Assembly (NCBI GenBank): GCA_934202095.1 | Contig: CAKPXN010000033.1 | Span: 1 to 14,093 of the forward strand | Reading direction: 5' to 3' | From: an uncultured Veillonella sp. | GTDB taxonomy: Bacteria > Bacillota > Negativicutes > Veillonellales > Veillonellaceae | Length of the DNA stretch: 14,093 nucleotides | Shown: positions 7,563 through 14,093 of the stretch, piece after piece | How the letters are laid out: every line of letters starts with the position of its first letter | Position numbering within the stretch: the first letter of the stretch is position 1 | Translations under genes and position numbers: made by a program | The notes under the pieces: generated by a model | The model's input: only the letters and a program-made list of their open reading frames with translations | Told to the model about the DNA's origin: nothing | Database searches by the model: none

Positions 7563-7591
7563 AGTATATCAGTTAAGAAAAACTCCGTAAA
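7563..7591 (-). promoter_or_regulatory. Predicted promoter of the 610-aa/lemA/MATE/tyrA/CobT-like run
   Basis: Minus-strand TTTACG (7591-7586), 17-base spacer, then TATACT (7568-7563) preceded by TGA, an extended -10. Expected start near 7556 gives a leader of roughly 100 bases before GTG at 7457. A second TATAAT (7543-7538) lies downstream without a good -35. I see no cobalamin riboswitch or T-box hallmark in the leader. Confidence 0.45.
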
Positions 7592-7628
7592 GTAATATAT
7601 CACTAACCAAAATGCAATAAATGAAAAT

Positions 7629-7660
7629 CCCCTCTTTACATAATTGTCAGTAAAGAGGGG
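7629..7660 (-). terminator. Intrinsic terminator of korAB
   Basis: Perfect 11-base arms CCCCTCTTTAC (7629-7639) and GTAAAGAGGGG (7650-7660) around a 10-base loop. On the minus strand the stem is followed by ATTTTCATTT. It lies 34 bases past the korB stop. The plus-strand side lacks a T-tract, so it is directional. Confidence 0.85.
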
Positions 7661-7661
7661 A

Positions 7662-7682
7662 ATATATCATAACATGATATAT
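7662..7682. repeat. Perfect 9-base inverted repeat beside the korAB terminator
   Basis: ATATATCAT (7662-7670) and ATGATATAT (7674-7682) are perfect complements around a 3-base loop, between the korB stop and its terminator. All-AT arms with no tail of their own suggest an accessory 3' hairpin, perhaps an RNase barrier, or a DNA-binding dyad. Confidence 0.5.
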
Positions 7683-7694
7683 GTTAAATTAAAA

Positions 7695-8567
7695 TTATTT
7701 AAATTGATTGCAGAGGCTATCAAATAATGCTTGATCAGGTTTTACAACATCTTCAGTCAATGGACGTGGATGTGGACCACCATTAACAGCGGCCATAGCT
7801 TTTTCAAAGGAAGGTTTAGTCGTATCTTGATAGATAAGACCAGTAACCAAACCTTGTGTTTCACCTAATGTTTTAAGTGCAGTCGCACGGTCTGTTGGAT
7901 CATATCCTTCTGGCAAGCTAGTCAAATGTTCTTTGAACCAGTCATAGCTATTGTGTTTGTTGTATGTAACACATGGGCTAAATACGTTGATGAAGGAGAA
8001 ACCTTCATGGTCCATAGCTTGTTGAATCAAATCAACCAATTCTGCACGGTTAATCATATAACCTTGTGCTACAAATGTAGCGCCTGCAGCGATGGCAGTT
8101 TCACAAACGGACAATGGTGTTTCAAATGCCCCACGAGGTGTTGTTTTTGTAACAAAACCGATATCGGAACGAGGGGATGCTTGACCTTTAGTCAAACCGT
8201 AAACATGGTTATCCATAACGATATATGTCATGTTTACATTACGTTTGAAAGCATGAATTGTATGACCCATGCCTATAGCGAATGCATCACCATCACCGGA
8301 ACAAGCGATAACTTCTAAGTCTTGGTTAGCAAGTTTGACGCCTTGAGCGTATGGAAGTGCACGACCATGAGTTGTATGTGCACCATATGCGTAGAAATAA
8401 CCACCGATACGGCTAGAACAACCGATACCAGAGATAACTGCCAATTTTTCAGGTGGAATATTTTTTGCTACTACTGCATCAGTAATGGCAGCTTGTACCC
8501 CATAATGACCACAACCAGGGCACCAGTTAGGGCGAATATCATTTCTGTAATCTTTAGCTGTTGTCAT
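7695..8567 (-). CDS. korB: 2-oxoacid:ferredoxin oxidoreductase, beta (TPP-binding) subunit
   Basis: The 290-residue subunit binds thiamine pyrophosphate and one [4Fe-4S] cluster, and with KorA oxidatively decarboxylates a 2-oxoacid (2-oxoglutarate most likely) to the acyl-CoA while reducing ferredoxin. Cluster-ligand cysteines fit C16 and C19 (in NWCPGCGHYG), C50 (GIGCSSR) and C199 (FSPCVTYN). The TPP motif begins at GDGD (91-94) and ends at MDN (118-120). I start at the ATG ending at 8567, with AAGGAGG upstream; the longer frame to 8591 overlaps korA and includes this site. The korA stop is one base before the start, so the subunits are translationally coupled. A terminator follows. Substrate choice (2-oxoglutarate versus pyruvate or branched) is by family resemblance only. 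Confidence 0.92.
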   Translation of the reverse strand: MTTAKDYRNDIRPNWCPGCGHYGVQAAITDAVVAKNIPPEKLAVISGIGCSSRIGGYFYAYGAHTTHGRALPYAQGVKLANQDLEVIACSGDGDAFAIGMGHTIHAFKRNVNMTYIVMDNHVYGLTKGQASPRSDIGFVTKTTPRGAFETPLSVCETAIAAGATFVAQGYMINRAELVDLIQQAMDHEGFSFINVFSPCVTYNKHNSYDWFKEHLTSLPEGYDPTDRATALKTLGETQGLVTGLIYQDTTKPSFEKAMAAVNGGPHPRPLTEDVVKPDQALFDSLCNQFK

Positions 8568-8568
8568 A

Positions 8569-10320
8569 TTATAGGACCTCCTTAATTGCATTTTTCACAT
8601 ATGATTTTGTGAATGGATTACCATCATATTTCAAGCAGCTAGAAATTTTAGATTTCTTATGCATGTTGATTTTAAATAAGTTAGTCAATTGACCTGTTGC
8701 ATTGTGCTCAACGATAACCACTTTTTTCGCAGCATCCATGAATGGTTGTAATTGTTTTGCTGGGAATGGTTTAATCAAGCGCAATTGTAAGTGGTTAACT
8801 TTAACGCCTTCTTGATCGAATTCAGCAACTGCTTCTTCGATAGCGCCGCGGCTAGAAGCCATACCTACAACGAGTACATCAGCTTCATCGTATTTAGCGT
8901 TATTCAAGAATGGTTCATAGTTATCAGCTACAGTTTCCAATTTGCGGAAACGTTTGTCAGTTTGCGCTACGTGCATTGTAGGCGCTTCTGCTGGTTTACC
9001 TTCTTCATTATGTTCAAGACCTGTAGAAAGGAATAAACCATTTTTCATACCAGGAATTGTACGAGGAGAAATGCCATCTTCTGTCAATTCAAAGCGTTTG
9101 AAATATTTAGGTTGTTCCAATTCAGGAAGGTCAGCTTCCTTCATCATTTTACCGCGGTTAATAGGTACACGGTTCAAGTCGAATGTAGGAACGGATTGTT
9201 TATTTAAACCTTGTTGTAAGTCCGGCATAAAGATAACTGGGCATTGATACATTTCTGCCAAGTTAAACGCTTTTTGAATTTCGTAGAAACATTCTTCGAT
9301 GGATGTTGGAGAAATAACGATACCTGCATAATCACCATGTGCGTTGTAGCAAGCCGCATCAATATCGGATTGTTCTACCTTTGTAGCCATACCTGTAGAT
9401 GGGCCAGAACGTTGTACATCAATAACAACCATAGGAAGTTCTGCCATGGATGCCATAGACAAGGATTCTGCCATCAAGGATAAACCAGGGCCAGAAGTAC
9501 ATGTGAAACCACGAACACCTGCGTATACACCGCCCATAGCAGTCATACAAGCTGCGATTTCATCTTCTGTTTGAACGATAGTAGCACCTAATTTATCCAT
9601 GTTTTTAATCATGTATTCCATTACTTCAGATGCAGGAGTAATAGGATAGGATGCCATGAAACGGGAACCTGCTGCAATAGCACCAAGAGCACATGCTTCA
9701 TTACCTAGTAAGAACATTTGATCTTTCTTGCCAGGAGCTGGCAATGTATCGATTTCTACATCGCCTAATTTTTCCATTACAAGGCTATGACCATCATCAA
9801 AAGCTGCCAAGTTTTTATCCACGATTTCTTGGGATTTTTTCGCAAATTTTGCAGCGATTGCATCTTTAAACATCTTAGTGTCAAAACCAAGAAGTGCTAC
9901 GGACATACCAAGTGCTACGATATTACGCATCAACAAGGAACCTTGTTTCATTGCCGTTTCAGAGATTGGCAAGGATAAGCAGTTAACTTTGGAACCTTCA
10001 AATTTAGAAAAATCTGATTTTACTTTACTATCGCAGATGATATAACCACCATCACGCACTTCACCACCGTGCATATCAACAGTTTCTTGGTCAAGAGAAA
10101 GCAAGAAGTCTACGCCTTCACCAATGGACATAACTTGTTCCAATGCAACGCGCAATGCGAAGGTAGTATGACCACCTTTGATACGGGATGCAAACAAACG
10201 TTGACTGTATAGAGAATATCCTTCTTTTGCAAGGATTGTAGCCATGATTTCGCCACAGCTCTCGATACCTTCACCTTGTTGTCCACCCATTTTCCAGATA
10301 AAATCTTTACGTTTTTGCAA
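8569..10320 (-). CDS. korA: 2-oxoacid:ferredoxin oxidoreductase, fused gamma-alpha subunit
   Basis: I start at TTG (10320), eight bases after AAGGAGGG, giving 583 residues that begin MQKRKDFIWKMGGQQGEG. The upstream ATG at 10410 would add 30 poorly family-like residues and swallow the ribosome site. The N-terminal gamma domain has GGQQGEG (12-18) and RIKGGHT (46-52). The alpha domain starts near 205 with YPITPAS (225-231), TEDE (251-254), TSGPGL (275-280) and GPSTGMATKVEQSDI (306-320), all usual in KorA. The fused order gamma-alpha is the common KorA type. No ferredoxin-like delta domain is present, so electrons pass through the KorB cluster to ferredoxin. No terminator separates it from truA, so read-through is possible. 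Confidence 0.92.
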   Translation of the reverse strand: MQKRKDFIWKMGGQQGEGIESCGEIMATILAKEGYSLYSQRLFASRIKGGHTTFALRVALEQVMSIGEGVDFLLSLDQETVDMHGGEVRDGGYIICDSKVKSDFSKFEGSKVNCLSLPISETAMKQGSLLMRNIVALGMSVALLGFDTKMFKDAIAAKFAKKSQEIVDKNLAAFDDGHSLVMEKLGDVEIDTLPAPGKKDQMFLLGNEACALGAIAAGSRFMASYPITPASEVMEYMIKNMDKLGATIVQTEDEIAACMTAMGGVYAGVRGFTCTSGPGLSLMAESLSMASMAELPMVVIDVQRSGPSTGMATKVEQSDIDAACYNAHGDYAGIVISPTSIEECFYEIQKAFNLAEMYQCPVIFMPDLQQGLNKQSVPTFDLNRVPINRGKMMKEADLPELEQPKYFKRFELTEDGISPRTIPGMKNGLFLSTGLEHNEEGKPAEAPTMHVAQTDKRFRKLETVADNYEPFLNNAKYDEADVLVVGMASSRGAIEEAVAEFDQEGVKVNHLQLRLIKPFPAKQLQPFMDAAKKVVIVEHNATGQLTNLFKINMHKKSKISSCLKYDGNPFTKSYVKNAIKEVL

Positions 10321-10336
10321 GAGATTCACCCTCCTT
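10318..10336 (-). promoter_or_regulatory. Ribosome binding site and TTG start of korA
   Basis: Minus strand: AAGGAGGG (10336-10329), eight bases, then TTG (10320-10318). It is among the strongest Shine-Dalgarno sequences in the window and decides the start. A GTG within the site is too close to it to be the start. Confidence 0.75.
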
Positions 10337-10415
10337 AGGATACAATTACAATGCTGACAAGAGTCTACCCTATGTATATAAATTACAGCTAAGTAATAAA
10401 CCTGTCTCATAGTGC

Positions 10416-10454
10416 AATTGTAACATGTATAGTAACCCTTTTACAATGTAACAT
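10416..10454. promoter_or_regulatory. Repeated TTACA/TGTAA elements upstream of korA
   Basis: In the 141-base truA-korA gap, TGTAACAT occurs twice in the same orientation (10419-10426 and 10447-10454), 28 bases apart. A short dyad TTACA-A-TGTAA is at 10441-10451. More TTACA copies follow nearer korA (about 10345 and 10383). This could be an operator for a regulator of kor, but I cannot assign one. No clear -35/-10 pair was found in the gap. Confidence 0.25.
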
Positions 10455-10461
10455 TTCATAA

Positions 10462-11247
10462 TTATTCTTCTTTAATACGTTCTATTACCATATATAGTCT
10501 ATCGGCTGTAAAGAAAATTTCTTCCAGAACAAGACCTTGAGCCGGTGCTGTTTTTCCAATTCGCTTACGATCCTTTGCAACTAATAGTTCAGGAATTTGG
10601 GCTACTGATTTTCGGCCTAGCCCAATGTCCACTAATAAGCCAGCTATATTTCGAACCATATGATATAAAAATCCATCACCCACAACAGAAATATCGATAC
10701 GTCCATTCGTTTCTACAATGCCGATAGCATAAATGGTTTTCACCGGATCCACAGGTGTCGTATTAGCCCCTTTCAAGGTAGAAAAATCATGTGTTCCTTC
10801 AAGGGCTTTGCCTGCTTGACGCATAGCTTCAATATCTAACGGTTTCTTAATATGCCAATGGTATCGCTGCCCCATAGGATCTGCAATTTCACGATTATAA
10901 ATGGAGTAAATATACTCCTTACCAAAAATATTATTGCGCGGTTTCCAGTCTAACGGTATCTCAATAGCCTCTGTAACAACAATATCCTTTGGCAAATGAG
11001 CAATCGTTGCGCGTGGAATATTCTCTACCGGTATGGATCCCGATGTTTGAAATGCACAGACTTGAAAATGTGCGTGTACGCCCGCATCTGTACGAGATGC
11101 ACCATAGATTTGAATCGGTTCAGCACAGATGATTGATAGCGCCTTTTCCAAGGCTCCTTGCACGGTAATTCCCTTATCAGCCGATTGTTTCTGGTAACCC
11201 GCCAAATCGGTCCCATCATAAGCCACAATTAATCGTATGTTTCGCAT
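10462..11247 (-). CDS. truA: tRNA pseudouridine(38-40) synthase A
   Basis: The 261-residue enzyme isomerises uridines 38-40 in the anticodon arm of tRNAs. YGASRTDAGVHA (48-59) holds the catalytic aspartate D54. MRNIRLIVAYDGTDLAGYQ at the N-terminus and GDGFLYHMVRNIAGLLVDIG near the C-terminus are also typical. I choose the ATG at 11247, which forms TAATG with the ecfT stop and fits the family's usual N-terminus. The longer frame from 11262 adds five residues and lacks its own ribosome site. It is the last gene of the ecfA1-ecfA2-ecfT-truA group, an arrangement conserved in many Firmicutes. Confidence 0.95.
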   Translation of the reverse strand: MRNIRLIVAYDGTDLAGYQKQSADKGITVQGALEKALSIICAEPIQIYGASRTDAGVHAHFQVCAFQTSGSIPVENIPRATIAHLPKDIVVTEAIEIPLDWKPRNNIFGKEYIYSIYNREIADPMGQRYHWHIKKPLDIEAMRQAGKALEGTHDFSTLKGANTTPVDPVKTIYAIGIVETNGRIDISVVGDGFLYHMVRNIAGLLVDIGLGRKSVAQIPELLVAKDRKRIGKTAPAQGLVLEEIFFTADRLYMVIERIKEE

Positions 11248-12047
11248 TAGCCTAACCACCATAGGATTAATAAAATAGCCGTTACAATAAACACAGCTCC
11301 CAATCCTGCATAATCAACCCATGTAATGCTGAGTTCTTTCATACGCGTACGATTAACACCGCCACGATAGCAACGGGCTTCCATAGCGACAGCCAATTCA
11401 TCGGCACGACGGAATGCGCTGATAAACAATGGCACCAAGAGAGGTACCATATTTTTAGCACGTTGAATGATAGAACCTGTTACAAAATCTGCACCACGAG
11501 CCGATTGAGCTTTCATAATACGATCTGTCTCATCAAGCAAGGTAGGAATAAAACGTAATGCAATGGTCATCATCATGGCTAGTTCATGAGCAGGCACACC
11601 GATGCGGCGGAATGGATTTAATAAATGTTCAATGCCATCTGTGAGCCGTATAGGCGATGTTGTATAGGTTAGCAAGGACGAGAATAAGATTAAGAACACT
11701 AATCGTGCCGCCATTTGTAAGCCCATAGCAAGGCCATTATCCGTAATATTAATGATGCCATAAGAGATGATGCTATTACCAGGTGTTGTAAATATATGAA
11801 TCCCCATGGTAAATACGATGATAATCCAAAGTGGTTTTATGGCATTCCACATCAAACGCATTGGCAATCTAGATAATAGCATGGCACCGATAGTGAAAGC
11901 CGCCACAATGCCGTATGCCAATGGTGTATTGGCTAGAAATATGGCAACTACGAAAATGGTAGTGCCTATAATTTTTGCCCGTGGGTCCATGCGATGTAAC
12001 AACGAGTTACCAGGGAAGAATTGGCCAATTGTAATATTATTTAACAT
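11247..12047 (-). CDS. ecfT: ECF transporter transmembrane subunit EcfT
   Basis: The 266-residue scaffold protein (CbiQ family) couples the EcfA ATPases to interchangeable substrate-binding S components that import vitamins or metals. Hydrophobic segments lie near 26-40, 43-60, 72-87, 113-128 and the C-terminus (247-264). The two cytoplasmic coupling motifs are ARG (183-185) and ARC (224-226, in MEARCYRGG); the second is usually ARG or ARS, so the cysteine is a mild deviation. The start overlaps the end of ecfA2 by 11 bases, and its ribosome site GAAGGAGG lies inside ecfA2. No S component is encoded here, as expected of a shared group II module. Confidence 0.93.
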   Translation of the reverse strand: MLNNITIGQFFPGNSLLHRMDPRAKIIGTTIFVVAIFLANTPLAYGIVAAFTIGAMLLSRLPMRLMWNAIKPLWIIIVFTMGIHIFTTPGNSIISYGIINITDNGLAMGLQMAARLVFLILFSSLLTYTTSPIRLTDGIEHLLNPFRRIGVPAHELAMMMTIALRFIPTLLDETDRIMKAQSARGADFVTGSIIQRAKNMVPLLVPLFISAFRRADELAVAMEARCYRGGVNRTRMKELSITWVDYAGLGAVFIVTAILLILWWLG

Positions 12048-12897
12048 GTTGACCTCCTTCTAGAATAGCTTGTACAGCATCATCTACAGTTAATACTTCG
12101 TTTGATATATCAAGGTCTCGTTTCCGCAATGATTCAATCAATACGGATACGGGTGGCACATCAACACCCACTTGTTGCAATACATCGCGATGATGATTAA
12201 AAATGTCTAATGGTTTGCCATCTAGTACAATTTGACCCTTATCTAGCACAATCAAGCGATTCGCCATACGCGAAATATCTTCCATATTATGAGATACGAG
12301 AATGACAGTTACATCTTTTTCATTATGTAGTTTGATAATTTCATCAAAAATTTCTTCTCGTCCAAATGGATCAAGGCCTGCCGAAGGTTCATCGAGTACA
12401 AGGAAATCCGGTTCCATCGCCACTACACCAGCTATGGCAACGCGGCGCATTTGACCACCCGATAAATGGAACGGAGATCGCTCAGCATAGGTATCATAAT
12501 CCAGACCTACAAAGGCCATCGCTTCACGAACGCGACGTTCTACCTCTTCTGCATCAAGGCCTAAATTTTTCGGGCCAAATGCAATATCTTCGGCAATGGT
12601 TTCCTCAAATAATTGATGTTCAGGGTATTGGAATACCATGCCCACCTTATGGCGCATATGTTTTGCTTCATCAGTTTTTTCACTTACATCCACACCATTA
12701 ACAGTTACCTTCCCCGTCGTAGGGTGTAGTAGGCCGTTAAGATGTTGTACGAATGTAGATTTACCGGATCCCGTATGTCCAATAATACCAAGAAATTCAC
12801 CATTTTCAATGGTCACGGAGATTCCCTTCAACGCTGTTTTCTCAAAAGGAGTACCCACACCATAGGTATAGGTAATATTATCTAATACAATAGCCAT
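12037..12897 (-). CDS. ecfA2: ECF transporter ATP-binding subunit EcfA2
   Basis: The 286-residue ABC ATPase is the second nucleotide-binding subunit of the energizing module (CbiO/EcfA family). Visible motifs are Walker A GHTGSGKST (40-48), Q-loop Q90 in VFQYPEHQLF, signature LSGGQ (145-149), Walker B FLVLDE (165-170) and H-loop H203. The ATG at 12897 overlaps the ecfA1 stop as TAATG, with GAAGGAGG upstream. The C-terminal 60 residues form the EcfA dimerisation extension. The assignment as A2 rests on being second after rplQ and on the YPEHQLF segment typical of EcfA2. Confidence 0.94.
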   Translation of the reverse strand: MAIVLDNITYTYGVGTPFEKTALKGISVTIENGEFLGIIGHTGSGKSTFVQHLNGLLHPTTGKVTVNGVDVSEKTDEAKHMRHKVGMVFQYPEHQLFEETIAEDIAFGPKNLGLDAEEVERRVREAMAFVGLDYDTYAERSPFHLSGGQMRRVAIAGVVAMEPDFLVLDEPSAGLDPFGREEIFDEIIKLHNEKDVTVILVSHNMEDISRMANRLIVLDKGQIVLDGKPLDIFNHHRDVLQQVGVDVPPVSVLIESLRKRDLDISNEVLTVDDAVQAILEGGQHVK

Positions 12898-13760
12898 TAG
12901 TGTGCCTCCTTCGCATAGTACGTCGTTAATGCATCACCAAGTTCATCATTTGTAATGATGTCATTAGGAATATCTACACCTTTATGAATAAGTTTAGATG
13001 CTACCTCAGCTGCAACAGGTACATCTAGGCCCAAATCTTTTAGCGTATCTACTTGTGTAAAGATTTCACGCGGCGTTCCCTCTTGTAATTTAACGCCATT
13101 TTTCATAACCACGACACGGTCTGCGGTTACCGCTTCCTCCATAAAATGAGTAATGATTACAATAGTAATCCCCTCTTCTTTATTAAGTCTATGAATTGTT
13201 TCAAGAACCTCTAAACGCCCTTTTGGATCCAACATAGCAGTAGGTTCATCTAGAACGATACAATCTGGTTTCATCGCAAGTACACCGGCAATGGCAACCC
13301 GTTGTTTTTGGCCACCTGATAATAGATGTGGACCATGCTCCGCATATTCTGTCATATTAACAGCAGCCAACGCTTCATCCACACGTTTACGAATTTCTGC
13401 ACTTGGTACACCCAAATTCTCAGGACCAAATGCTACATCCTCTTCTACCACGGCCGCTACGATTTGATTATCTGGATTTTGAAATACCATGCCTACATGT
13501 TGACGAATATTCCAAATATGTTCATCATCTAATGTATCAAAACCACATACCGTAACATTGCCCTCTGTCGGCTGTAATAATACATTAAAATGCTTAGCCA
13601 ATGTGCTTTTACCACTACCATTAGTACCTATAATGGCCACGAATTCACCACGTTGTATGGTAAGATTCACATCATCCAAAGCACGCACGTCATTACCATT
13701 TTCATCAACATATAAATGGCTTAAATGATTGACCTCAATCATTGTTTCCTTTGATTTCAT
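12897..13760 (-). CDS. ecfA1: ECF transporter ATP-binding subunit EcfA1
   Basis: The 287-residue ABC ATPase pairs with EcfA2 to drive ECF import. Motifs are Walker [10 protein letters not shown] (45-53), Q-loop Q94 in [10 protein letters not shown] (typical of EcfA1), signature LSGGQ (147-151), Walker B CIVLDE (167-172) and H-loop H205. The start at 13760 has GAGG six bases upstream. A second ATG at 13742 (beginning MIEVNHL, like many EcfA1 proteins) also has an AAGGA site, so the first six residues are uncertain. It lies directly downstream of rplQ, with a terminator and a probable promoter between them. Confidence 0.94.
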   Translation of the reverse strand: MKSKETMIEVNHLSHLYVDENGNDVRALDDVNLTIQRGEFVAIIGTNGSGKSTLAKHFNVLLQPTEGNVTVCGFDTLDDEHIWNIRQHVGMVFQNPDNQIVAAVVEEDVAFGPENLGVPSAEIRKRVDEALAAVNMTEYAEHGPHLLSGGQKQRVAIAGVLAMKPDCIVLDEPTAMLDPKGRLEVLETIHRLNKEEGITIVIITHFMEEAVTADRVVVMKNGVKLQEGTPREIFTQVDTLKDLGLDVPVAAEVASKLIHKGVDIPNDIITNDELGDALTTYYAKEAH

Positions 13761-13866
13761 GAATAGCCTCGTATCTTTCTAGTCAATTTCGTTGTATGTG
13801 AAAGTTAACAATTAATCTTCCAGCACTACGATAACTGCTACTATATAACGATATTTGTACTAGTCG

Positions 13867-13875
13867 ATTGTACCA
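13867..13875 (-). promoter_or_regulatory. Extended -10 promoter for ecfA1-ecfA2-ecfT-truA
   Basis: Minus-strand TGGTACAAT: TACAAT (13872-13867) with an extended TG. The -35 position, 17 bases upstream, falls in the T-tract of the rplQ terminator and matches consensus poorly. The predicted leader is about 100 bases with no riboswitch I can recognise. Confidence 0.45.
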
Positions 13876-13888
13876 TAAAATTGACAAT

Positions 13889-13924
13889 AAAAAAACGGTG
13901 TTGCAACCGAAGTTACAACACCGT
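13889..13924 (-). terminator. Intrinsic terminator after rplQ
   Basis: In minus-strand RNA, ACGGUGUUG, one U-G pair and AAC close a UUCG tetraloop against GUU, G and CAACACCGU. This is a 13-pair stem without mismatch, followed by a run of U. It starts 10 bases after the rplQ stop and separates ribosomal-protein transcription from the ecf genes, probably incompletely. Confidence 0.93.
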
Positions 13925-13934
13925 ATGAGTTTGA

Positions 13935-14093
13935 TTAAACTAACTCGATAATAGCGCAAGGTGCAGCGTCACCTTTGCGAAGACCAGTTTTGATTACACG
14001 AGTGTAACCACCTTGGCGGTCTGCATATTTTGGAGCAATTGTATCAAACAATTTTTTTACTACGCTTTCATCCATGAGGTATGCAAGAACTTG
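13935..14093 (-). CDS. rplQ: 50S ribosomal protein L17, C-terminal part
   Basis: The last 52 residues and stop codon are present; the 5' part lies beyond the window. The sequence includes [20 protein letters not shown], then [13 protein letters not shown], which is the characteristic C-terminus of bacterial L17 (usual ending GDAAPMAIIEL). L17 lines the peptide exit region of the 50S subunit. In Firmicutes it is the last gene of the rpoA operon and is followed by ecfA1, as here. The cysteine where methionine is frequent is a minor variant. Confidence 0.96.
   Translation of the reverse strand, partial: QVLAYLMDESVVKKLFDTIAPKYADRQGGYTRVIKTGLRKGDAAPCAIIELV

Noticed and set aside
7458..7628. Possible cobalamin riboswitch or T-box ahead of the operon with CobT-like and tyrA genes
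   Set aside because: I looked for the conserved cobalamin box and T-box sequence on the minus strand and saw neither. Only a promoter-like sequence and weak short dyads are present.
7926..8318. 130-codon plus-strand frame opposite korB
   Set aside because: It is the longest antisense frame, but its composition is that of a shadow of korB, rich in Cys and Phe with no domain features.
11025..11228. Minus-strand 67-codon frame inside truA
   Set aside because: It is an out-of-frame reading within truA with no ribosome site or recognisable motif.

Overview
The window reads as low-GC, chromosomal DNA from an anaerobic Firmicute of the Negativicutes type, most likely Veillonella or a close relative. 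This is an inference from protein content and gene order; no 16S or marker search was possible. Supporting points are a two-gene CobT-like pair resembling the ArsAB enzyme of Sporomusa and Veillonella, a ferredoxin-dependent 2-oxoacid oxidoreductase, and the Firmicute order rplQ-ecfA1-ecfA2-ecfT-truA. Every gene I can support lies on the minus strand, so transcription runs from high to low coordinates. I see no mobile element, CRISPR array, phage gene or pseudogene.

Layout in transcription order. (1) 13889-14093: the 3' end of rplQ (ribosomal protein L17), closed by a strong UUCG-loop terminator. (2) 10462-13760: ecfA1, ecfA2, ecfT and truA, overlapping at every junction. They encode the energizing module of an ECF vitamin/metal transporter plus tRNA pseudouridine synthase A. 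(3) 7629-10320: korA (TTG start) and korB, a 2-oxoacid:ferredoxin oxidoreductase, ending in a terminator. (4) 422-7591: a six-gene run from a predicted promoter near 7563-7591 to a long hairpin at 346-415. It encodes a 610-residue unknown membrane protein, a LemA family protein, a MATE efflux transporter, prephenate dehydrogenase (tyrA) and two tandem CobT paralogues. (5) 1-264: two tandem promoters driving tRNA-Gly(GCC) and tRNA-Asn(GTT).

How the genes may work together. The two CobT paralogues overlap by 4 bases and have lost different conserved motifs, as expected for an obligate heterodimer of the ArsAB kind. ArsAB attaches phenol or p-cresol as the lower ligand of cobamides. tyrA lies only 11 bases upstream in the same run and makes the precursor of tyrosine, from which bacterial p-cresol and phenol derive. 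A tyrosine-to-phenolic-cobamide link is the most interesting reading of this window. The 610-residue protein and LemA are translationally coupled and both carry a two-helix membrane hairpin, which suggests one envelope complex of unknown role.

Start codons were re-chosen where sequence supports it. lemA, korB and truA start downstream of their longest open frames, korA starts at TTG, and the 610-residue gene starts at GTG.
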